Assembly (NCBI RefSeq): GCF_000319305.2
Contig: NZ_AMWJ02000001.1
Coordinates: 2,891,001 to 2,955,000 of the forward strand
Reading direction: 5' to 3'
Length of the DNA stretch: 64,000 bases
Source of the DNA: Pseudomonas bharatica CSV86
GTDB taxonomy: Bacteria; Pseudomonadota; Gammaproteobacteria; Pseudomonadales; Pseudomonadaceae
Part shown: positions 20,883-29,489 of the stretch, one piece after another
Layout: every line of letters starts with the position of its first letter
Numbering within the stretch: the stretch's first letter is position 1
Made by a program: the position numbers and the translations under genes
Notes under the pieces: generated by a model
Database searches by the model: none
Told to the model about the DNA's origin: nothing
What the model saw: the letters and a program-made list of their open reading frames with translations, nothing else

Positions 20883-22001
20883 TCACTCGGCCTTCTTTGC
20901 CTTCCCGCCCTTCACCAGGCCATAGCGAATCTCCTTCGACGGCCCGTAGCCATAGAACGAGGTGTAGCACTTGCTGAAATGGCTCGGTGATACGAAACCG
21001 CAGGCCAGCGCCACGTCGATCAGCTGCAGGTCGGAGTGCTGCAACAGGCGCCGGCTTTCGGTGATGCGCAGTTCCAGGTAATAGCGCACCGGGGTGGTAC
21101 CGAGCTGGCTCATGAACAAGCGCCCGATCTGCCGCTTGGAACGTCCCACATAGTGGGCCAGTTGATCCTGGCTCAAGGGTTCCTCGATATTCGCACTCAT
21201 CAGGTTGATGGCTTCGCGCAATGGCTCGCTCATCTTCTCGTGCAGGGTCGGACGGGCCCGACGATAGCGCGATTCCTCGAAGGCAAGAATATCCACCACC
21301 GCATCCACCAGCCCGCGCCCGCAGCGGCTGTTGATCCACTCCAGCACCAGATGGAAACCGCCCGACGGACTGGCAGCGGTCAGGCGATCGCGGTCGACCA
21401 TGTAGCTTTCGCTGGTGACCTGGCTGTCCCTGGCGATTTCCGCCACCGCACCACGGTGCTCCGGGTGTACGGCGCAACGGTAGCCATCCAGCAGCCCGGC
21501 CTGGCCGAGGAACCAGGCGCCATTCCACAACGCGCCCAGGGCCACATGCTTTTCCGCCGCCTTGTGCAGGATCTGGTTGAGCTCCGGGATTGGCCGCAAC
21601 ACGGTGCGCAAGCCGCCGCAGACCACCAGCAGGTCAAGATCGTCCAGCGCAGCGGCATCGAGTGGCGCATCCGGGCAGATCACCAGTCCCAGGTCGCTGA
21701 CCCGCGAGCCGCCATCCAGGGTAAAGGTACGGTAGGTAAAGGACGCCGCCTGGATCAGGTTGGCAGTGACCACCGTATCCAGGGCCTGGGTGAAGGCCGG
21801 CAAGGAGAAATGTTCGAGCAGGATGAAACCGACCCTGCCCTGCCCGCCCGGCGCCTGCTTTTCGCCGGTGAAGCGCAGGTTCGAGCCCTGCATGGCATCG
21901 CTGAAATGCCTTCTTTCGACCACGTTGGTGTCTTCCGATCTTGTTCTGGGAATCCGAAGCGCTGAAACCGCTACGCCGGCATGCATCGTCGAATGATGCA
22001 C
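20883..22001 (-). CDS. GlxA-type AraC-family regulator (DJ-1/PfpI domain plus AraC HTH)
   Basis: The N-terminal part is a DJ-1/PfpI-like domain (GRVGFILLEHFS to about residue 230) with VCGG and GALWNGAWFLGQAG segments. The C-terminal part is a double helix-turn-helix AraC domain (about 255-355) ending in GFVSPSHFSKCYTSFYGYGPS. This layout is shared by the GbdR/CdhR/SouR regulators of quaternary-amine and sarcosine catabolism in Pseudomonas. It follows the betaine-type ABC importer genes on the same strand after 41 nt, so control of that importer is likely. The start is uncertain: the frame opens at GTG 22001, while ATG 21893 lies just before the conserved domain; neither has a strong ribosome site. 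Confidence 0.88.
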   Translation of the reverse strand: MHHSTMHAGVAVSALRIPRTRSEDTNVVERRHFSDAMQGSNLRFTGEKQAPGGQGRVGFILLEHFSLPAFTQALDTVVTANLIQAASFTYRTFTLDGGSRVSDLGLVICPDAPLDAAALDDLDLLVVCGGLRTVLRPIPELNQILHKAAEKHVALGALWNGAWFLGQAGLLDGYRCAVHPEHRGAVAEIARDSQVTSESYMVDRDRLTAASPSGGFHLVLEWINSRCGRGLVDAVVDILAFEESRYRRARPTLHEKMSEPLREAINLMSANIEEPLSQDQLAHYVGRSKRQIGRLFMSQLGTTPVRYYLELRITESRRLLQHSDLQLIDVALACGFVSPSHFSKCYTSFYGYGPSKEIRYGLVKGGKAKKAE

Positions 22002-22042
22002 GCCGGCGCGGCGGTGTCCAACTTTCCTTCGGAAATTTCTGA

Positions 22043-22891
22043 TTAAGTTGCGGCTCGACTCCTACGGCCTTGCAAGGCTCCACGAGAGAGACGGTCCAGC
22101 AACAGGGCCACCGCAACGATGGCCAGGCCCGCACGCAGGCCGAGGCCCATTTCCATCCGGGTCAGGCCGCGGGTCACTTCCGCACCCAGCCCGCCCGCCC
22201 CCACCAGCCCGGCCAGCACCACCATGGCCAGGGACAGCAGGATGCACTGATTCAAGCCCACCAACAGCGTCGGCATGGCCGTGGGCAACTCGATCTTCAG
22301 CAGGATCGCCCGGGGCGGCGCGCCCATGGCCTTGCCCAGTTCCAGCAGGTCACGGGGCACTTGGTTGAACGCCAGGGTGGTCAAGCGCAGCATCGGCGGG
22401 ATGCCATAGATGATGGTGGCGAGGATCGCCGGGACCTTGCCCAGGCTGAAGACCATCACCGCTGGAATCAGGTAGACCCACGGCGGCACGGTCTGCATGA
22501 CGTTGAGGAGCGGGCTGAGCACCGCGTCCAGGCGCTTGATCCGCGAGGCCGCGACGCCGATCGGGAACGCCACCGTCACCGAGATCAGCACGGCTACCGT
22601 CACCAGGGAGATGGTCTGCATCGACGCCACCCAGAACCCGGAGATCAGGCAGAAGCCAAGCATCACCACAGCCAGGATCGCCGCCCGCAGGTTGACCAGG
22701 AAGAACGCCGCCACCGCCACCAGGGCGATCATGCCGTAGGGCGGGATCGCCAGCAGCACGCCTTCGATACCGCCGAGGACGGTTTCGATAAAGCGGCTGA
22801 TCAGGGCGAACAGGCCGTGCAGGTTGGCGTTGAGCCAGTCGACCGATGGTGCCAGCCAGGCGCCTGGAGAGAACGTGATATCAGGATTCAT
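22043..22891 (-). CDS. Quaternary-amine ABC transporter permease (second subunit)
   Basis: A 282-residue membrane protein of the OpuAB/ProW type. It has about seven hydrophobic segments and the permease-ATPase contact loop ELGKAMGAPPRAILLKIELP near 195. ATG 22891 is chosen over a longer frame because GGAGGG lies 7 nt upstream. It overlaps the end of the previous permease gene by 11 nt, which points to translational coupling. The importer would move glycine betaine or a related compound inward across the inner membrane. Confidence 0.9.
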   Translation of the reverse strand: MNPDITFSPGAWLAPSVDWLNANLHGLFALISRFIETVLGGIEGVLLAIPPYGMIALVAVAAFFLVNLRAAILAVVMLGFCLISGFWVASMQTISLVTVAVLISVTVAFPIGVAASRIKRLDAVLSPLLNVMQTVPPWVYLIPAVMVFSLGKVPAILATIIYGIPPMLRLTTLAFNQVPRDLLELGKAMGAPPRAILLKIELPTAMPTLLVGLNQCILLSLAMVVLAGLVGAGGLGAEVTRGLTRMEMGLGLRAGLAIVAVALLLDRLSRGALQGRRSRAAT

Positions 22892-23738
22892 GGGCAGCCC
22901 TCCGGCCGGGACGGCTGGCGCTCTGGGCCATGCGGTCAAGGATCAGGGTAAGAATGACGATGGCGATGGCGGCGTTGATCGACATGGCGATATCAAGGGT
23001 GCGGATCGCGCCGTAGATCACTTCACCTAGTCCTCCGGAACCGACGATACCGGCGATCACCACCATGCCGAAGGCCATCATCAGCCCCTGGTTGACCCCG
23101 GCCATGATGCTCGGCAGGGCAAACGGCAGGCGGATCTTGAAGAACTGCTGCCACCCCGTGGTACCGCTGGCCTGGCCCAGTTCGATGAAGACCCTGGGCG
23201 TCATGCGGATGCCCAGCGAGGTCAGGCGCACCACCGGCGGTATGGCAACGATGAAGGTGGCCAGCAGCGCGGTGCCCGGGCCGTAGCCGAGCAAGGCAAT
23301 GGCCGGCAGCAGATAGATGTAGGGCGGCAGGGTCTGGATCAGGTCCAGCACCGGCTCGCTGACCCGGTCCAGGGACGGCATCAGGCCGGCCGCGACGCCC
23401 AGCGGGATGCCGATGATCAGGGCCATGCTGGTCGCCGACAATACCAGCGCCAGGGTGCTCATGGTCTGTGGCCACAGGCCCATGGCCACGCATAGCAGCA
23501 GCCCGAGCATGGCCCCGAGGGCGAAGCGCCAGCTGGCGGTCAGGCGCCAGCCGAGCGCGCCGAAGACCAGGATCAGCACCCAGAACGGCAGCAGGGTCAG
23601 GCCGCTGTAGATCGCCTGGTAACCGGTGTGCAGCACATCGTTGAGGCCGTCGAAGAACCAGGCGCCGTTGTCAGACAGCCACTCCAGCCGGGCATCGACG
23701 ACGTCGTCGAAGGCCGCAGCGAATTCCCCGGGGCTCAT
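22881..23738 (-). CDS. Quaternary-amine ABC transporter permease (first subunit)
   Basis: A 285-residue OpuAB/ProW-type permease. The N-terminus is extended before the first membrane segment (near residue 50). The conserved ELGQASGTTGWQQFFKIRLP loop near 190 contacts the ATPase. Its start overlaps the stop of the ATPase gene by 4 nt (ATGA). Two different permeases imply a heterodimeric channel, as in several pseudomonad choline/betaine/carnitine importers. Confidence 0.9.
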   Translation of the reverse strand: MSPGEFAAAFDDVVDARLEWLSDNGAWFFDGLNDVLHTGYQAIYSGLTLLPFWVLILVFGALGWRLTASWRFALGAMLGLLLCVAMGLWPQTMSTLALVLSATSMALIIGIPLGVAAGLMPSLDRVSEPVLDLIQTLPPYIYLLPAIALLGYGPGTALLATFIVAIPPVVRLTSLGIRMTPRVFIELGQASGTTGWQQFFKIRLPFALPSIMAGVNQGLMMAFGMVVIAGIVGSGGLGEVIYGAIRTLDIAMSINAAIAIVILTLILDRMAQSASRPGRRAAHES

Positions 23739-24832
23739 AGTGCGTGCTCCGGCTGCGCAGCGGCATGTTCCGCGGCCGGCGCACCCTGCACGCCACGCAG
23801 CAGGTCCTGCTGGGTGATCACGCCGAGGACCTGGCCGCCCTCCGCCACCGTCAAGGCATCGCCGCCGGAGCTGATCATCAGGTTGATCAGGGCATCGAGG
23901 TCGGCTTGCGGACCGGCACTCGGCAGAAGACCGGGGCTGAGATACGGATGCGCCGCGGCCGGCGACATAATCGAATGCGCCTTGACCAGGTGCAAACGGG
24001 AAATCCCGGCGACGAACTCGGCCACATAGTCATCGGCGGGCTTGAGCACGATGTCCTCGGCAGTCCCCTCCTGGATGATCACCCCGTCCTTCATGATGGC
24101 GATGCGGTCGCCGATGCGGATGGCCTCTTCCAGGTCGTGGGTAATGAACACGGCGGACTTGCCGAGGGACTTGGTCAGTTGGCGAAACTCGTCCTGCAAC
24201 TGGCGACGGATCAGCGGGTCGAGGGCGCTGAACGGTTCATCCATCAGGATCACTTCCGGGTCCGAAGTGATGGCCCGGGCCAGGCCGACGCGCTGCTGCA
24301 TGCCACCGGACAGTTCGTCCGGGTAGCGTTGCGCCCAGTCGCTCAGACCTACTTTCGCCAAGGCCTGCCCGGCCACCTTGTGCCGTTCGGCTTTCGAGAT
24401 GCCGCGCACCTCCAGGCCGAAGGCGGCGTTTTCCAGCACCGTGCGATGCGGTAGCAAGGCCACGCTCTGGAATACCATGCCGATGTGCCGCGCGCGGGTT
24501 TCGCGCAAGGCCGCCTTATCGAGGCTGGCAAGATCCTTGCCCTTGATCAGGATCTGCCCGGAGGTCGGATCGATCAGGCGGTTGAACATACGGATCAGGG
24601 TCGACTTGCCGCTGCCGGACAAACCCATGATGCAGTAGATCTCACCCCGTTTGACCTTGAGGCTGACGTTCGAGACGCCGACAACACAGCCATGGTCCTG
24701 AAGAATCTGCTTCTTCGACAAACCACGCTCTTTATAAGCACGCATGGCGGTATCGGCGTTCTTGCCAAAAATCTTCCAGACCGATTGGCACTCTACCAAT
24801 ACGTCTTCAGCTACTTCGCTTGCTGTGTTCAT
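23735..24832 (-). CDS. Quaternary-amine ABC transporter ATP-binding protein with CBS-like tail
   Basis: The 365-residue protein has Walker A GLSGSGKST near 70, signature LSGGMQQR near 170, Walker B VILMDEP and the H-loop FITHDLEEA. The insert after the N-terminus (VWKIFGKNADTAMRAYKE) is typical of ProV/OpuAA. The last 90 residues contain a single CBS-like segment (LTVAEGGQVLGVITQQDLL), which in OpuA-type importers senses ionic strength. It is followed by both permeases with overlaps and preceded by the binding-protein gene after 107 nt. Confidence 0.93.
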   Translation of the reverse strand: MNTASEVAEDVLVECQSVWKIFGKNADTAMRAYKERGLSKKQILQDHGCVVGVSNVSLKVKRGEIYCIMGLSGSGKSTLIRMFNRLIDPTSGQILIKGKDLASLDKAALRETRARHIGMVFQSVALLPHRTVLENAAFGLEVRGISKAERHKVAGQALAKVGLSDWAQRYPDELSGGMQQRVGLARAITSDPEVILMDEPFSALDPLIRRQLQDEFRQLTKSLGKSAVFITHDLEEAIRIGDRIAIMKDGVIIQEGTAEDIVLKPADDYVAEFVAGISRLHLVKAHSIMSPAAAHPYLSPGLLPSAGPQADLDALINLMISSGGDALTVAEGGQVLGVITQQDLLRGVQGAPAAEHAAAQPEHAL

Positions 24833-24939
24833 CTCGCACCCGTCGAACCAGGAATCTGGTTGGCTTTTTTATTACGTTCAGTTCGGCAGTGGTAAAGGCG
24901 TTGCCCGGGTACAGCCCCGAACAACGCGGTACTTCGAAA

Positions 24940-25791
24940 TCAGTATTTTTTGATGTTTTCCCAGCGGTTCACGAGGTCGGCGTTTTTCGTGGCCCAGTCC
25001 TGCACGGCCTGTTCCACCGTCTTGCCATCCTTCATTTCGCCGTTGATAGCGGTGATGTCGGCCAGCGGCAGGTAAACCCCGGCGATCAGCTCACGCGCTT
25101 GCGGGTAGGCGGCGGAAAAGCCCTTCTGGGCGATCCAGTAGTAGCCCTGTGGCGGGGCGAAGGAGCCTTTCGGGTCCTTGAGGAACTTGACGTCGAACTT
25201 CTGGCTCATCCACGACGGTTCCCAGGTGGTCACCGCGATCCACTCCTTGCGGTCCACGGCGGACTTGAGGGCAGCGGTCATGGCGGCGGTACTGCCTTCC
25301 AGGAGGTTGAGCTTGAGGCCGTAGTCGGTCACGGCCTTGGCCGCATCGCTCATCAGGCCCGAACCCGGCTCGATGCCGACGATCTTGTTGCCGAACTTGT
25401 CGGCGTTGGCATTGAGCTCTTCCAGCGAGTCGATGGTCACGTACTTCGGTACGGCGATGGCCTGGTAGAGGCCGTGGGAAACCGGAGAGATCTTTTCCAG
25501 GCGGTTCTTGTTCTTCTTCCAGTAGTCCTGGGCGGCGTAGTCGATCTGCGAGGCCAGCAACTGGATGTCCCCCTTGCCCAGGGCGGCGTAGGCGATGCCC
25601 CATTCGGAAAAGTTGGTCACCTTGACGGTGTAGCCGGCGTCCTCGAGGACTTTCCTGGTGACGGTGGTGATCGGGGTAAGGTCTTCCCACGACAGGGTGC
25701 CCATGGTGATGGTCTTTTCCTCGGCCTGGGCCTGGAACACCGTGAGACCGACCATGGCGAGGGTACAGAGCGCTTTACGGAAGCGTTTCAT
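24940..25791 (-). CDS. Glycine-betaine/quaternary-amine periplasmic binding protein (OpuAC family)
   Basis: A 283-residue exported binding protein. The signal peptide MKRFRKALCTLAMVGLTVFQ ends before AQAEEKTI. The mature part matches the OpuAC domain, with FSEWGIAYAALGKGDIQLL and TTWEPSWMSQKFDVKFL; the Trp residues could form the aromatic cage for a quaternary amine. The frame extends to 26013, but ATG 25791 has AGGAGA about 9 nt upstream and begins the signal peptide. It is the first gene of the importer operon. The exact ligand (betaine, choline, carnitine or another) cannot be told by eye. Confidence 0.92.
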   Translation of the reverse strand: MKRFRKALCTLAMVGLTVFQAQAEEKTITMGTLSWEDLTPITTVTRKVLEDAGYTVKVTNFSEWGIAYAALGKGDIQLLASQIDYAAQDYWKKNKNRLEKISPVSHGLYQAIAVPKYVTIDSLEELNANADKFGNKIVGIEPGSGLMSDAAKAVTDYGLKLNLLEGSTAAMTAALKSAVDRKEWIAVTTWEPSWMSQKFDVKFLKDPKGSFAPPQGYYWIAQKGFSAAYPQARELIAGVYLPLADITAINGEMKDGKTVEQAVQDWATKNADLVNRWENIKKY

Positions 25792-26172
25792 TGTTGTTCG
25801 TCTCCTGGGTTGTGGTGCTGGCCAGACGCATTGCCACGTCCGCTGCTTGTTCTTGGTTTTCTTGCACAACTTTCTGGCGGGGGTTTTCTGGCGCCCGACA
25901 AGGCCTGGCAAAGAGCTAAAGCCCCCGCGAACACTGGCCTTGGGGCGAGATTCGCACGGGCTCAAGAGACGGTCAACGGAATTGTATTCTTTGTGTATAC
26001 CCATGGAATTCAAAAAGAATTCATAAAAAATGCTATTTTCCCCAGTGTTTTCAGGGCTCTCAGGCTAGTAGAGCCAAGGAAAAAGCTGTCGTGGGTGGAT
26101 ATGGCGATGGCGGGATTTGATAAGAGTGTGTCTCGTGGATGCCATAGAGACCTGGCACTCGGATCGCCTGTC

Positions 26173-26254
26173 ATGGCCTCATCGCTGGCAAGCCAGCTCC
26201 CACGAGGACCGGCGTACACCGTACCTGTGGGAGCTGGATTGCCATCGAGAGGCC
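26173..26254. repeat. REP pair (inverted)
   Basis: A reverse REP at 26173-26207 and a diverged forward REP at 26224-26254 (GAGCTGGATTGCCATCGAGA instead of the usual core) could form a hairpin. Confidence 0.85.
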
Positions 26255-26335
26255 CGAAAGCACAGCACAAAACCGGGGTCAGACCCTGTCACAGATACCC
26301 AGATAAGCAGGGAAACCGCTCATCGAAATATCTGT

Positions 26336-26380
26336 AGACACATTGTCTAATCCTCCCCTATAGTCGTTATACAAATTGTA
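26336..26380 (+). promoter_or_regulatory. Putative gntR promoter with two operator-like palindromes
   Basis: A perfect palindrome AGACA-CAT-TGTCT lies at 26336-26348 and TACAA-A-TTGTA at 26370-26380. A possible -35 TTGTCT (26343-26348) and -10 TTATAC (26367-26372), 18 nt apart, overlap both palindromes. FadR-subfamily GntR proteins bind short palindromes of this TTGTxxACAA type, so autoregulation is a reasonable inference. Confidence 0.5.
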
Positions 26381-26552
26381 GACACAACCTGATGAGTACA
26401 AAAAAGGCTCCCATGAAAGCCACCGCGGCTGTCTCCTCCACCCCTGCCGATGCCTCCCCGGATCGCAAGGCGCTTCTCGCCGAAGCGCTGCGCCGGCGCA
26501 TCCTGAGCATGGAGCTGGCGCCCGGAGCGGTGGTGGATGAACTGGCGTTGTG

Positions 26553-26560
26553 CGATGAAT
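26553..26560 (+). repeat. Target site duplication, left copy
   Basis: CGATGAAT lies directly before the left end of the ISL3-family element and is repeated directly after its right end; 8 bp is the usual duplication for this family. Confidence 0.9.
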
Positions 26561-26584
26561 GGGTATCCGGAATTTCTGGTTGAT
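26561..26584 (+). repeat. Left terminal inverted repeat of the ISL3 element
   Basis: It begins GGGTATCCGGAATTTC and ends GGTTGAT; it differs from the right end at positions 7, 12, 15 and 16. Confidence 0.92.
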
Positions 26585-26736
26585 AAAATGCCAAAGATGT
26601 AAAGAAGAAAATCTTTCTCAGCGGATTATCTGATTGATCCTCTTCAGCCTACTCTACTGCCAATTTTCTGTTTCCACCTTCGCCTGAGTCTTCATAGCGA
26701 TGCTGACTAGGGAGGACAGCGAGAGCTGGGCAAGCG

Positions 26737-27051
26737 TCAAAGCGGTTCTGGTTCATGCGCAATCCGGACACCTGCACAACATTCCTCTTGTAAGAAACCG
26801 ATCAAATTCTCTAGGTGCCCATACTCGGGTATACAGACAATCGTGCGGCTATGTTTCTCCTGCCGGATCAGCCCTACCTTGGCCATGCGCGCAAGGTGAT
26901 GTGATAGCGTCGAAGCAGGAATACCCAGCCCCTTCTGGATATCTCCGACCGAAGCCCCATCATGGCCAGCTTTGACCAGAAAGCGGAACACGGACAGTCG
27001 GTGACTATTCCCTAGCTCAGCTAAGCTGGCTGCAACCTTTTCGTGATCCAT
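26737..27051 (-). CDS. ArsR-family metal- or redox-responsive repressor
   Basis: A 104-residue winged-helix protein with the recognition helix GIPASTLSHHLARMAKVGLI at about residues 46-65. The classic ELCVCDL metal site is absent; instead there is a single Cys near 76 and a Cys pair close to the C-terminus (EECCAGV), which might sense metal. ATG 27051 is chosen; a TTG 12 nt upstream is also possible. It is divergent from the permease gene across 111 bp with paired operator-like boxes, so repression of both genes is likely. Confidence 0.88.
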   Translation of the reverse strand: MDHEKVAASLAELGNSHRLSVFRFLVKAGHDGASVGDIQKGLGIPASTLSHHLARMAKVGLIRQEKHSRTIVCIPEYGHLENLIGFLQEECCAGVRIAHEPEPL

Positions 27052-27076
27052 AGCACGCCCCAATAATTCGATGTTT

Positions 27077-27153
27077 CTAGAATTATAGTTGACAGGTCGG
27101 ATAAACGCAAGTAGGCTGCGTACATCATTTCGACAATACTAGAAATATAGGAG
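27077..27153 (+). promoter_or_regulatory. Permease promoter with duplicated operator-like box
   Basis: CTAGAATTATAG (27077-27088) and CTAGAAATATAG (27139-27150) form a 12-bp direct repeat with one mismatch. Between them are a consensus -35 TTGACA (27089-27094) and, after 17 nt, TAGGCT (27112-27117). The second box abuts the GGAG ribosome site. Binding of the ArsR-type protein to both boxes would block the promoter and the leader. Confidence 0.65.
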
Positions 27154-27162
27154 TAATATTGA

Positions 27163-28197
27163 ATGTCATCTCAACTCCAAGACGCTCTAGGCATGTTCGC
27201 CTTTCTCGCTATCGAGCTATCGGTTTTATTCATTGGCATTAGCTTGCTGGTCGGAGTTCTTCAACGTCACATCCCACCATCCAAGGTGGAAGCGTTACTG
27301 ACTTCCAGTGGGAAGCGAGGCTATTTTCTTGCTGCTGGTTTAGGAGCTATAACGCCCTTCTGTAGTTGCTCGACTATCCCCATGTTGAAAGGGTTGATTC
27401 GGGCACGGGCCGGTTTTGGGCCGATGATGGTGTTTCTTTTCTCATCTCCGTTGCTGAATCCTATCGTCGTCGGCCTGCTGGTTGCCACGTTTGGATGGAC
27501 ACTTACTGCTATCTATGTGCTCGCCGCTTTGGTGGTCGCGGTAGGTGCCGGATGGCTGCTTCACACGCTTGGCTTCGAGCGTTATGTGCGCCGGACGGCG
27601 ACACAAGAGAGCAGTGGATGTAGTTCATCAGCAAGCCCGTGCAGTGCTACATCGACCGCATCGAGTTGCGGCACCAACAGCTGCGACACCACTCCGAAGA
27701 CGGCTTCTTGCGGGGCTGATAGGAAGACAACAGTCTCTACGTCTAGCGAATGCTGTGACAGTCAACCCACTGTCACGGTTAAGAAAGAAGGGAAGTACAG
27801 TGGTGTGTGGCGGGAAGCTTGGTCGGACTTTATCGATGTGTTGCCTTACCTGCTCATCGGTATTGCGATTGGCAGCGTGATCTATGGTTTCATGCCCACT
27901 GACTTATTGGAGCAGTATGCAGGCCCAGATAATCCCTTTGCCATTCCAGTTGCCGCTGTCATCGGCGTGCCGTTGTATATTCGCGCTGAAGCCGTCATAC
28001 CTCTGGCAGCGGCTCTGATGGCCAAAGGCGTGGGTGCCGGGACGGTGCTAGCGTTGATCATCGGCAGTGCCGGAGCCAGCCTGACTGAGCTCATTCTGTT
28101 GCGCTCTTTGTTCACGCTGAAGCTTTTAGCGGCGTTTTTAGCAGTCATTTTTGCTATGGCGATGATTGCCGGTTACGCCACCTACCTGTTTTTCTGA
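27163..28197 (+). CDS. Permease of the SO_0444 Cu/Zn-efflux type (DUF318-like)
   Basis: A 344-residue membrane protein with two halves of hydrophobic segments. The first half has the ITPFCSCSTIPMLKGL motif (Cys 67 and 69) and the second the related IGVPLYIRAEAVIPLAAALM. The halves are joined by a hydrophilic loop at about residues 149-201 with seven cysteines and many Ser/Thr, likely a soft-metal binding segment. Family members are implicated in export of metals or metalloids. It lies between the ArsR-type gene and the transposase and is the transposon cargo. Codon use is less GC-biased than in neighbouring chromosomal genes. Confidence 0.85.
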   Translation: MSSQLQDALGMFAFLAIELSVLFIGISLLVGVLQRHIPPSKVEALLTSSGKRGYFLAAGLGAITPFCSCSTIPMLKGLIRARAGFGPMMVFLFSSPLLNPIVVGLLVATFGWTLTAIYVLAALVVAVGAGWLLHTLGFERYVRRTATQESSGCSSSASPCSATSTASSCGTNSCDTTPKTASCGADRKTTVSTSSECCDSQPTVTVKKEGKYSGVWREAWSDFIDVLPYLLIGIAIGSVIYGFMPTDLLEQYAGPDNPFAIPVAAVIGVPLYIRAEAVIPLAAALMAKGVGAGTVLALIIGSAGASLTELILLRSLFTLKLLAAFLAVIFAMAMIAGYATYLFF

Positions 28198-28209
28198 TCA
28201 AGGCGGGAG

Positions 28210-29487
28210 ATGATTAATTCGTTAAGCCTTCCTGGGTACCAGTTGGTGGATTCTGATGAGCAGAATGAAGACATACATTTTCGGCTTGAAGCACCTACAC
28301 CAGTAGCCTGCGAGGGGTGCGGCGTGCAGGGTGAGTTCGTGCGGTTCGGCAAGCGTGACGTTCCCTATCGTGATCTGCCCATCCACGGCAAGCGGGTCAC
28401 TCTCTGGGTGGTCCGCCGCCGATACACCTGCCGGGCCTGCAAGACAACATTCAGGCCCCAGCTACCGGAGATGGTGGACGGATTCCGTATGACACTGCGG
28501 CTGCATGAGTACGTGGAGAAGGAATCCTTCAACCACCCCTACACCTTTGTGGCGGCACAGACCGGCCTGGACGAGAAGACGGTGCGCGACATCTTCAACG
28601 CCCGCGCCGAGTTCCTGGGGCGCTGGCACCGCTTCGAGACGCCCCGCATCCTGGGCATTGACGAGCTATACCTGAACAAGCGCTACCGCTGCATTCTGAC
28701 CAACATTGAGGAGCGAACCCTGCTCGACCTGCTGGCCACCCGCCGCCAGGACGTGGTGACCAACTACCTGATGAAGCTGAAAGACCGGCAGAAGGTCGAG
28801 ATCGTCAGCATGGACATGTGGAACCCCTACCGGGCAGCGGTCAAGGCTGTGCTGCCCCAGGCCCGTATCGTGGTCGATAAGTTCCATGTGGTGCGCATGG
28901 CCAACGATGCCCTAGAGAGAGTGCGCAAGGGCCTCAGAAAGGAGCTGAAACCGTCCCAGAGCCGGACTCTCAAGGGAGACCGGAAAATCCTGCTGAAACG
29001 CGCTCACGAAGTCTCAGACCGGGAGCGCCTCATCATGGAGACCTGGACAGGCGCGTTCCCGCAACTGCTGGCCGCCTACGAGCACAAGGAGCGCTTCTAC
29101 GGCATCTGGGACGCCACCACACGGCTCCAGGCAGAAGCCGCCCTGGACGAGTGGATAGCCACCATCCCGAAGGGCCAAAAGGAAGTCTGGAGCGATCTGG
29201 TCAGGGCAGTGGGAAACTGGCGCGAAGAGACCATGACCTACTTCGAGACGGACATGCCCGTCACCAACGCTTACACGGAGTCCATCAACCGACTGGCCAA
29301 GGACAAGAACCGTGAAGGGCGCGGTTACTCCTTCGAGGTGATGCGGGCACGAATGCTCTACACCACGAAGCACAAGAAGAAGGCACCGACTGCGAAGGTC
29401 TCTCCTTTCTACAAGAAAACCATCGGTTACGGACTGCCGGACTTCGCAGAGGAACTCAACTACGGAGTCGATCTATCAACCATCTGA
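28210..29487 (+). CDS. tnpA: ISL3-family transposase
   Basis: The 425-residue protein has an N-terminal zinc-ribbon (Cys 34, 37, 74, 77) followed by a DDE catalytic domain. The likely catalytic residues are Asp 151 (GIDELYLNK), Asp 202 (SMDMWNPYR) and Glu 357 (AYTESINRLAK). Length and motifs fit intact ISL3 transposases. It starts 12 nt after the permease stop, so cargo and transposase may be co-transcribed. Its TGA is followed after 2 nt by an ATG that opens a fused frame into the gntR remnant. Confidence 0.95.
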   Translation: MINSLSLPGYQLVDSDEQNEDIHFRLEAPTPVACEGCGVQGEFVRFGKRDVPYRDLPIHGKRVTLWVVRRRYTCRACKTTFRPQLPEMVDGFRMTLRLHEYVEKESFNHPYTFVAAQTGLDEKTVRDIFNARAEFLGRWHRFETPRILGIDELYLNKRYRCILTNIEERTLLDLLATRRQDVVTNYLMKLKDRQKVEIVSMDMWNPYRAAVKAVLPQARIVVDKFHVVRMANDALERVRKGLRKELKPSQSRTLKGDRKILLKRAHEVSDRERLIMETWTGAFPQLLAAYEHKERFYGIWDATTRLQAEAALDEWIATIPKGQKEVWSDLVRAVGNWREETMTYFETDMPVTNAYTESINRLAKDKNREGRGYSFEVMRARMLYTTKHKKKAPTAKVSPFYKKTIGYGLPDFAEELNYGVDLSTI

Positions 29488-29489
29488 TA

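Larger units (their letters stand above)
25792..26391. other. 600-bp intergenic region between importer and gntR
   Basis: No gene is supported here. The part next to the binding-protein gene carries its AGGAGA site. Around 25980-26060 the sequence turns AT-rich and contains two GAATTC copies; this is the likely minus-strand promoter area, though I could not fix -35 and -10 boxes. A REP pair is at 26173-26254. The last 60 bases hold the gntR promoter and operator-like palindromes. Confidence 0.6.
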
